From positions 23,375,802 through 23,439,801 of the forward strand of contig NC_080041.1 in the NCBI RefSeq assembly GCF_012489685.1: a DNA stretch of 64,000 bases, read 5' to 3'. Origin of the DNA: Lotus japonicus (taxonomy: Eukaryota; Streptophyta; Magnoliopsida; Fabales; Fabaceae). Positions 56,630 to 64,000 of the stretch are shown here, in pieces (position 1 is the first letter of the stretch; each line of letters starts with the position of its first letter). The position numbers and the translations under genes are program-made. The notes below the pieces were generated by a model. The model was not told the DNA's origin and did no database searches. It saw only the letters and a list, made by a program, of their open reading frames with translations.

Positions 56630-59600
56630 TGTAAGGCCCGAGTTTTTAAGCTTATGCTAAGTGAATAAACTTCTTATTCACGATTAGGGTTGATGTGATG
56701 TGAAGGGAAACCTGAACGAAAGTTTATTAAATGAAATATATTTATGAAGGAGAAAGTTCAGGAAAAGTTCAAGGATTTCATTATGATCGATAAAAGTTAT
56801 AGCACGAACGTTTTACGCTTAAACCTAGGTCAGAAACCCGAATAAATAGCTAGTTTTTCACTTTTAGGCACGATAGCAGTTAATTCCAAAAATCTTCAGA
56901 GAAGTGTTAGAACTTTTCTTTTTCCTTATATCACAATCGTTTCGAGGCGAAACTCTAGGATCTACGAACGTCCGATTCCAATCATCGGAAGTTTGCCGAA
57001 ACCGAATCCCTGGTATTTCAAAACCCTAGAATTTCTCGACAATGAAGACTTTATCTATTCAGAGCTTCAAATGGATATTCTACACGCGTACACCCATTTC
57101 TCTTGATGATTTCAATCTTTCTTCAGAAGGAAGTTTTCCATTCCGACATTCGATGCAAAAAGCAACTTATCGGGTAAAATAGTTTTACACCGACTTTGCA
57201 CCGACTTTGCATTAGTTGCCAAAAATACAAGGAGACCTCTTTATAGTTTTGGAATTCTTTTGCCAAAACATATCTTATAATTCATGGAGAGTGACGCCGG
57301 AAAAATCAGATTCGCGAAACTTTCTTTTTCCCGCGAATTTCCACCTTCTATATATAGCAAATAAAGGAAGAAAAAACCAAATTTTCTACCCATTTCCCCA
57401 CCCAAACCCGCGGCCACAAAGAGGAAGAAGGAGGAGGAGATTTTGTTCATCGTTTGCTTGATCGTCGATCAATCAGTTGCTACTTCAAGGCTTCGAGGTA
57501 TAGTCGCTAATCCTTACCTCCGATCGCTTTTTCCATATTTTTTCTGTAGAGTTTTCTGAGTGGATAGTTTATGGGTTTTTGCAAAACTATCCTGAATCTT
57601 TCATTTCTGATTCTAAACCTCTTCTATGTATGCCCAAGATCACTTCTGCCGGATTAGATTTTCCGTTATGTCGCCGGAATTCCGTCGGAATCAATTTGAG
57701 CCTAAAATACCCATTTATGTAGTTTTTGGTGTAAAGCTCCAATCTTTAGGCTGTAAACTATCGCCTTAGCTTAGTGCTAGTAGGATTAGTTGTTATGAAC
57801 GTCGTTGGTGACGTCCCTGCAAAATTTTATTTTTGGGATTTCAGTTTTGAAAATCCTAAGTTAAAAATCATGACCAAAATACCCCTGCGACAGTTTTTGA
57901 TCCGATAATTTTTCCGAGTTCAGAATACCCTTAGTTACGGCTTATGAAAGCATAGGAACCAAGTTTGATCGAAGAAAAATCGAACCCTACAATTACCTAT
58001 AGTGGCCGAGAGCTATAAGGGGGGAGGAGGAAATTTTCCTTTTCCGAAAACTTGTCTTTTCGCGCTAGATTATCGTACCTTAGAGTATAGATTACTTCGA
58101 GTAACCTTAGTAAGTATCGATAGCTTAGTTTCCGATAGATTCTGATTGATTTTTGTGGTTTTGTTCTAAAGGTGATTTTGAGGAATTTCCTGAGGATCAA
58201 CGCCTTGCTTGTGAAGAAGAGTTTGAAGTTTTTGCTGGAGAACCTTCAGGTGAGGGCTTCTCACTGAATCTCTAGTTAATGCTTAGGGTCGATATTTCGA
58301 CATTGTTTACTGTTTATGCACTGAGATTGTGTGTGATTGAAAATGTTTTCTGAGGCTTCGGCTGACAATGTAGATGATTCATCTACTGAATGTTTTTGAA
58401 GATTGACTTACATGCTATGTGCTATGTGGGTAATCTAGGATGTGTGGTGCATGCTTTATATGCTAAGTGCTAAGTGTTTTTGATGCGATTTATTGATATA
58501 TGACATGTTGTTGATTGTGATGATTTAAATATGCTTTACACTGAAAATCTGAGATTCTAAATGGTGAGAATAGCGGGCAGGTCATGCCGATTTTATTTTG
58601 AGAGTTTTGAGAAAGTTTGATAGGACGAACGAGGTTCGGGCCTTGTATAGGGTTTATGGATCGAGACATTCTCTGGAGTCATTTGGGGATTCGAAGATCC
58701 CGAGAACTTATAGGAATTGCGATAAGACTAAAAAGGATATTATTTTGAAAAGAAAATTCATAAGACATTAAACAACCTCTAAATCTTTAAGTAAGGGTAA
58801 TAATCTCGAAAGGAGGCTTTGGATGAAAATCATAGTTTGGAAAACGAGAAGTGTCGTCGGATCCAAGTGTTGAGTCTGTTGTTGTTGTGCTGTTGGAGCA
58901 GCGTTGGTTGTTGTGCTGTTGGAGCAGCTATGTTGTGGGGCTATCCTGGGGATAAGTCCGGGGAACCTTTAGTTCCCGAGTATGTGATACTCTAGTGCTG
59001 TTGGAGCAGCGATGTGTGTTGTGAAGTGTGTCTTTTGTCGCAGAATCGACTTTGCCTTAGGGTAAGATTTTAGAGACTTTAATTTACCTAGAACACGTGG
59101 CGACGTGTCGAGTGAGGACGGAGACGTTGATTGACTAATCATCTTGCATTCATGCAACATTAATGAGGTATTAACACAGGACGTACTCTGGACCTCGTCG
59201 GTTTCCAAAATGGTCATAAGACCCGGAATGCCGTGAAAGAGCGTTTGTAGACGTCTCTTGTAGCAGACCGAAATGGCAGACCTACGGGTTTACTGCTGAT
59301 CTGACTACCCAGTGGGAGTAAGAGACATCACGGGCCGAAATGGCACCACCGTGGCTGGTGAAGGGCTGATCCGATGATGTCCATCCGTTTCCGGATTGCA
59401 TATTGGTTGACTGGGTTAACCTGCATACATATCACGCAACATGCATACTGACTTAGTTGATGAGTGTGGTTGCTATTTGATAAACTTACTTGGAACATGC
59501 TAATTGTTAGTATTGTCGTTATGATTTTGTGAAACATGCAACCCTAGGAATGATATCTCTAGTTATAAGCCTAAGTGGCTATCTATTACTTGTACCTATT

Positions 59601-60647
59601 GGGTTTATTATCTACATAGTTCTTTAGAGTTGACCCTCGCGTCTTCTGTGTGTGTTTTGGCGGACAACGCCTTTTGTCAGATGAATATTGCGGACTGGTA
59701 CACCATGGTCCACCCTTCGGGGGGGATTAGGTATGAGATGATAGATCAGGACGACCCCGGGTCGTGGGTGGTTGACCCCGCGAGCCACCGAGCGACGTAT
59801 TCGGGGCGTATCATGGAGGACCACGTGGATAGTGGAGGACTCTTGAGGTCAGGAGTGTTGAGGCGATGCTCTATCAGCTTCAACTTGCCACCGGGCGTTC
59901 ACTGTGGACCAGGTCTTGGAGGAGCACCGCCGCCACCGTCATCTTCAGAGGAGGAGGATCCCTCAGAGGAGATTCCAGTGGGAGTGCCCTCGGCAGGGTC
60001 TAGTGCACCCTCCGTTGCGATCATTGATGATCAGGGTTCGGGCCCTAAGCCCGTGAGTCCAGCATCGGAGGGCGTTGCAGGAGCGAGGGGAGGACGGATA
60101 GGGTCGATAGACTTGGTCGTTCTGGATTCTGATTCAGACGACGATCATGCTAGCACATAGTTCTGAGTGTTGGTATGAGCTCCTCGAGTTAGGATTAGTG
60201 TAGGAGTAGAGTTTTAGCTCTGACAGTCTTGCTTCTTTTGTTACTTAGGGGACAGGGTAGATCCGCCTATAGCTTTTTGTGTGGTTTCCTTACGGGGATC
60301 ACAGAGAGTTGGTTGGACTTAGGAGGTCTTATTTTCAGGCCATTGGGTCAGCTGATTCTCAGTTTTGAGGGATGGTGTTGCGGGCACTTCACCCTTTTCA
60401 TTTGGTTTGTATATATTGCCTACGGGCGCTACTCTTCTATTACCGTCACTGGAGGTTTACTCGTGACGAGGTTACTACTACAACGGGGGCTGTTTATATA
60501 TTGTATATTAGTTTTATTACTTTTCGCATTTGGGTTTTATTTAATTCAGTCTTGTCTTAGTTATTATCAAAAAAAAAATATTCACGTTTTCCGCATTAAG
60601 TTTACTTTTGGTTACTAAAGTGACGCCACCGAAATCGGGGTGCAACA
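56630..60647 (+). repeat. Tekay LTR D (4,018 bp, 3' LTR)
   Basis: Full length, ending TGCAACA directly before the AATCA duplication at 60648-60652. It has the 176-codon ORF (59630-60160), the TATA box and the GCTGTTGGAGCAGC units as in LTR A. Confidence 0.9.
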
Positions 60648-60652
60648 AATCA

Positions 60653-60887
60653 TCCGCTCTTACACTACTTTACTATGTTTGTTGATGTTGGGGGTACATC
60701 TTGTGTAATTCTGGTTGAGAAGGATGTGGAAGTGCATGACTATGGTGTTGTTGAGGATATGTCGTCCACGCCGGTAAAAACATATAATTCTGAGGAGGAG
60801 GAGGAGGAAGAGGAGGAGGAGGAAACAAATGATGAGGTGAAGGAGGATGAAGCCAAAGATGATGAATTATGGTTTGAGGATGTTGGA
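60653..60887 (+). pseudogene. LINE ORF1 continuation beyond the Tekay insertion
   Basis: Reading from the AATCA duplication, codons continue ...NHPLLHYFTMFVDVGG and then an acidic run (11 consecutive Glu near 60796-60828) to about 60885, in frame with the ORF1 piece that stops at 35688. The segment ends where the candidate 18-bp LINE target duplication begins (60888). Confidence 0.65.
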
Positions 60888-61594
60888 AAAATTATTTTTA
60901 TTTTTTATATATAATTAATTTTATACAATTTATTATAAATTTTTAAATATTGTTAGTTTTTGAAAATTATTTTTATTTGTTAGTCAACATCCTTGCCAAA
61001 AGTTTTTAAATATATTTTAACATAAAAATACAGTATTAGTATAAATATTATTAATTATTATGTTATTAAAAAAATGAATGCCCTTTATACTATCATGCAA
61101 ATTTATTTCTAAAAATTTTTACTATATAATAAATTCTCAAATAGTAAAATATTATATAACTAAAATTACTTAAAAATACTAAATAAAAAATAATTAACAA
61201 TGATTTTACATAAATATTGAAAGATTCTTAAATTATCACATATTATTTTATTGAAAATTAAATAAAAATTTATTATAGTGTATAGTAAATTAATTATTAA
61301 CGCAAGAAAATTATATACAATAAAACACAATTATCAAAAATACTTTCTATATCAATTTGTATCTTTATATATTAGCATATATAATTTAAATTATTAGGTA
61401 TTGTACTTTCAAAAAAACAAAAAATTTATTAGGAATTGATGATATTTCTGTTAAAGAATCAAAATACAAAGTTAATGATACTTATTAATATATATATATA
61501 TATATAATATTTATTAAAATATAATTAATATATAATAAAATAATAAATAATGAATTTCTTCTTATATGAATTAGTAATAATTACTCATAAAATA
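60888..61594. other. AT-rich intergenic DNA
   Basis: 60888-60905 is the right copy of the candidate LINE duplication. The rest is strongly AT-rich with a (TA)n microsatellite near 61489-61507. No gene seen. Confidence 0.5.
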
Positions 61595-61603
61595 TTAATA
61601 TAA

Positions 61604-62632
61604 GAGTAAAGTACACTCACCCCTCTCAAGGTTTGTTAGAATTACATTCCACCCCATTCTTGTCTAAAATCTACACCCCACCCCATTTTATATAGATGCA
61701 AATTTAGTGACGAAAAATATTCTTCATTAATAATTAGTTATTATTTAAATTGTAAATCAATTATTTCAAAAAATATTTTCAATATAATCCAATAAATTTA
61801 AAAATGAAAACATCACAGTCCTCCTCATTCTCTCAATCGCGGTCTTCCTCCATAAATTCAAAATGCAAATTCTGCAATAGCACACCCGACCGGTTTACAA
61901 ACCATATCTCGAACATAGGGAAACATGCTTGTGTTTTCATATTTGGTAATAATTCAATTTTAATCAAAATAATCTCTTTATACCTCAAATTTTGAAAATT
62001 GGATTGTAGACCCAAAAAGCAAGACAAATGGGTGAAGAAAATAGAGAAACAAAATTAAGAAATATGAAGTGGATCGGAGGTTATTAGAACCCAACGATGC
62101 GGTGGAGCACCTTTTTTAACAAAATCCAACGACATCTTAAACCAACAGAGTGTTCGCTTGCAACTTAAAGGGGGTGAAGTTCACAAGAAGTAGTTGAACA
62201 TATAGCTTTGGGAATGTGCGATTCATGTTCTGTGGTTCAGGTCGCAACAAAACTTTGATGCATGGTGGTGTCATGGGGTTTCACATTCTGGGACAGTGGC
62301 CGTCGTGTTAAAGGGAGCAAAGGCTTGGTGGTGACCGTTTGTGGTGAGAAATATGATTTGGAGACAGATGGGACGTGGACTTAACAGACAGAGTGGATTG
62401 TTTTTTTAAATTTAATTCAGTAAAATTATTTTCATAAATTAATGTATGATAGTGTATATGCATTAAACTTATTTAAATTTTGACTAATTAGTAATTATTT
62501 TTTATTAGTGACGAATTTGTTTTCGTCACTAAATTTTGCCTTTATAAAAAATGGGGTGGAGTGTAGATTTAAAAAAAGAATGGGGTGGAGTGTCATTCTG
62601 GCAAACCTTGAGGGGGTGAGTGTATTTTACTC
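61604..62632. mobile_element. MULE-type element with ~115-bp inverted repeats and 9-bp duplications
   Basis: TTAATATAA at 61595-61603 and 62633-62641 flanks a 1,029-bp segment. Its ends are long, imperfect inverted repeats beginning GAGTAAA(G/A)TACACTCACCCC and extending to TTTAGTGACGAAAA. Long TIRs with 9-bp duplications fit Mutator-like elements. A short plus-strand ORF inside (61804-61995) has CKFCNSTPDRFTNHISNIGK, faintly like a GRF zinc finger, which could be a captured fragment. No transposase. Confidence 0.8.
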
Positions 62633-62859
62633 TTAATATAAATATGAAATATTATTATCTTTAATTATTTATTATATTAGTAAGAATATTAATACTTTTC
62701 CATAAAAAAAAGAATATTAATACTGAGCAAAATAATAAAGACTAAGCAATTAATATATTTGACTTGTTGATTACGTGGGATTGTGGAAGACTTATGATGA
62801 TTATTTATTTATTATTTTTTATTACACTTGTTTATGTGCCCATGATTTCCTATTCCCAC

Positions 62860-62866
62860 TATATAA
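62860..62866 (+). promoter_or_regulatory. TATA box of ERF copy 2
   Basis: TATATAA in cccactatataaacaaagg, about 45 bp upstream of a perfect 5' splice site (gcat|gtaagt, 62905/62906) that ends a short untranslated exon 1. Confidence 0.55.
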
Positions 62867-62905
62867 ACAAAGGCTTTTTCCACAACAGAAGAGTGAAAAA
62901 CGCAT

Positions 62906-63421
62906 GTAAGTATTCTAGATTTTGAATTTGATTTGTCTTGTCATTTGATTAGAGTCAGAGATTACTCTTTCAAACCTTTTACATGAAATTGAGATCACAA
63001 TAGTATGTACGTTCATCTTAATATTTGTAATTCAGTGCTTAACAGGATTTTCAATTTTTGTTGCGGTTGTGAATGCATTGCAAATTTTCTAACTAATTCG
63101 GGTTCATGCGGTAACAATTGAGGTTGCGATGAAAAAACAAGAGTAAAATCCCTTTAAGTTGTGGCCGAAATTTTGATTGTTGACCGTAGTTCAAAACCCT
63201 AGTTCTTGCAGAGTTCATGAGATAGGGTTAGATTAGGCTTGACAATTTATTTTCACTTAATAAGTTCCATTTTATCTCTTTCATAGCAGGACATGTATTG
63301 GGTTTGAATGCTTCGGTGCCTCTCTTGATACTCCTTCGAATTAAGGTTAATTTAAGTTTTGACTTGTGTGATTTTGTGTATCCTGAAAACTACTAATCTT
63401 TATTCTTCACCCCATTTACAG
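62906..63421 (+). other. 5' leader intron of ERF copy 2 (unoccupied Tat site)
   Basis: Donor GTAAGT at 62906, acceptor TTTACAG at 63421, 516 bp. At about 63236-63240 it holds a single GCTTG in the same context as the Tat target in copy 1. Confidence 0.65.
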
Positions 63422-63471
63422 ATTTTGTCTCCTTGTACTTGGTCAAATTTTGCTGCCTGACTCGAGTCAAC

Positions 63472-63915
63472 ATGAAAGGCCAAACTCCGAAACGTGGACT
63501 GAAATGCAAAGGAAAAGAGAAAGTTTCAATGAAACAAGTCAATGACGATGGATCTAAGCAGAGCTTCGAGAAAATTTTGGTTCCAACCAAATCATGTGCA
63601 GAAAATTCTCCACCACCACAACAGGATATGGATTTGGATTGTGAAAAAGTTGTAGATGTAGTTCCCATCCCTTGTTCCAGCAAGAGAAAGAAGCCAAAAA
63701 CCAGCAAATTCAAAGGTGTTCGTCGTAGGTCATCTGGGAATTTCGCAGCAGAAATTCGAGACCCGATTCGAAGGGTCAGGTTGTGGTTGGGTACTTTCAA
63801 AAATGAACTAGATGCTGCTAAGGCTTATGAGAATAAGAAGAAGGAATTGCGGCGTGAACTCAAGTCAACTCAATCTAGTAAGAGTCGTAAAGGAAGGAAT
63901 GTTTCAGGACCATGA
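63472..63915 (+). CDS. AP2/ERF transcription factor, copy 2
   Basis: 147 residues. The AP2 domain (about 80-125) reads [20 protein letters not shown], then [20 protein letters not shown], with the key ERF residues Gly, Arg, Glu, Arg and Trp-Leu-Gly-Thr-Phe in place. A Lys/Arg-rich segment [12 protein letters not shown] before it may serve as nuclear signal. The short protein ends shortly after the domain ([11 protein letters not shown]), so no activation or EAR repression motif is evident. The N-terminus is basic and unlike well-known ERF groups; the domain is nearest in style to the CRF/ERF118-type sequences by impression only. It is preceded by a TATA box and a 5' leader intron, so it is the likely functional parent of copy 1. 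In-frame codons upstream from 63433 are leader; 63472 matches the start in copy 1. Confidence 0.82.
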   Translation: MKGQTPKRGLKCKGKEKVSMKQVNDDGSKQSFEKILVPTKSCAENSPPPQQDMDLDCEKVVDVVPIPCSSKRKKPKTSKFKGVRRRSSGNFAAEIRDPIRRVRLWLGTFKNELDAAKAYENKKKELRRELKSTQSSKSRKGRNVSGP

Positions 63916-64000
63916 GAAGATAACTCAATTTAAAATGAATAATGTTTGGGTGTCTAAACACTCATATAACAACGTAAGAGAGTATGAAATGGAAGAGAGA

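Larger units (their letters stand above)
35689..60647 (+). mobile_element. Tekay (Del)-type chromovirus, assembled as two copies around a gap
   Basis: Laid out as LTR A 35689-39706, interior 39707-44394, LTR B 44395-47878 (cut), 100 N, LTR C 47979-51938 (cut), interior 51939-56629, LTR D 56630-60647. The outer ends alone carry target duplications (AATCA). LTRs are 4,018 bp (A and D), start TGTAAGGCCC and end TGTTACA (A, C) or TGCAACA (D). PBS is TGGTATCAGAGC (initiator tRNA-Met). Pol order RT-RNase H-integrase plus a C-terminal chromodomain-like segment identifies a Tekay/Del chromovirus. The pattern of LTR differences favours one real element, with the middle part duplicated by assembly. Confidence 0.9.

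Noticed and set aside
35689..60647. Unequal recombination giving a true LTR-interior-LTR-interior-LTR array with LTR B and C being one LTR
   Set aside because: B and C differ at substitution sites where B matches D and C matches A, so they are not the same LTR; overlapping contigs explain this better.
61489..61507. (TA)n run as a possible origin or matrix attachment site
   Set aside because: A simple microsatellite in AT-rich intergenic DNA with nothing else to support a function.
1..64000. CRISPR arrays, prokaryotic operons, prophage
   Set aside because: The window is plant nuclear DNA; the regular repeats seen are LTRs, short tandem arrays and TIRs.

Overview
The window is nuclear DNA of a flowering plant. 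Plant-specific protein families (ATL-type RING-H2, AP2/ERF), spliced genes and plant transposon lineages (Tat and Tekay Ty3/gypsy, a TRIM, an RPA-bearing Helitron, MULE-type MITEs) all point there. A papilionoid legume is my guess, not something the sequence proves. Only three host genes stand out: an intronless ATL RING-H2 ubiquitin ligase (10125-11240, minus) and two diverged AP2/ERF paralogues (30485-30928 and 63472-63915, plus). Almost everything else is nested transposons.

Layout. (1) 326-7488: a Helitron with both termini readable, on the minus strand. It carries a decayed PIF1-type helicase, an 11-exon RPA1-like gene and no visible Rep domain; a 423-bp MITE sits inside its 5' terminus. 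(2) 7489-15536: a small MULE-type element with a 9-bp target duplication (8693-9297), the ATL gene, then decayed LTR/LINE-like sequence and a short tandem array. (3) 15537-30247: a young Tat-lineage Ty3/gypsy element on the minus strand with 771-bp LTRs and GCTTG target duplications. It carries two genes antisense to gag-pol: a four-exon plant-mobile-domain gene and a 157-residue ORF. Its gag is split by a 344-bp TRIM with TTACT duplications. The element lies in the 5' intron sequence of ERF copy 1; ERF copy 2 (63.2 kb) keeps the matching empty site. (4) 32389-60887: remains of one LINE whose ORF1 N-terminal half is inverted relative to the rest, as in twin priming. (5) 35689-60647: Tekay-type chromovirus sequence with ~4.0-kb LTRs, inserted in the LINE ORF1 with AATCA duplications. 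It appears as two copies joined through a 100-N gap; diagnostic differences between LTRs suggest one 12.7-kb element duplicated falsely by contigs that failed to merge. (6) 60888-64000: AT-rich DNA, a 1,029-bp MULE-type MITE with 9-bp duplications, and ERF copy 2 with its TATA box and 5' intron.

Relative order of events: ERF duplication, then LINE insertion, then the Tekay insertion into the LINE; independently, the Tat element into ERF copy 1 and the TRIM into the Tat gag. The Tat element (six by-eye differences in 771 bp of LTR) and the Tekay element (about nine in 4,018 bp) are both recent. All comparisons were made by reading; no alignment or database search was run.
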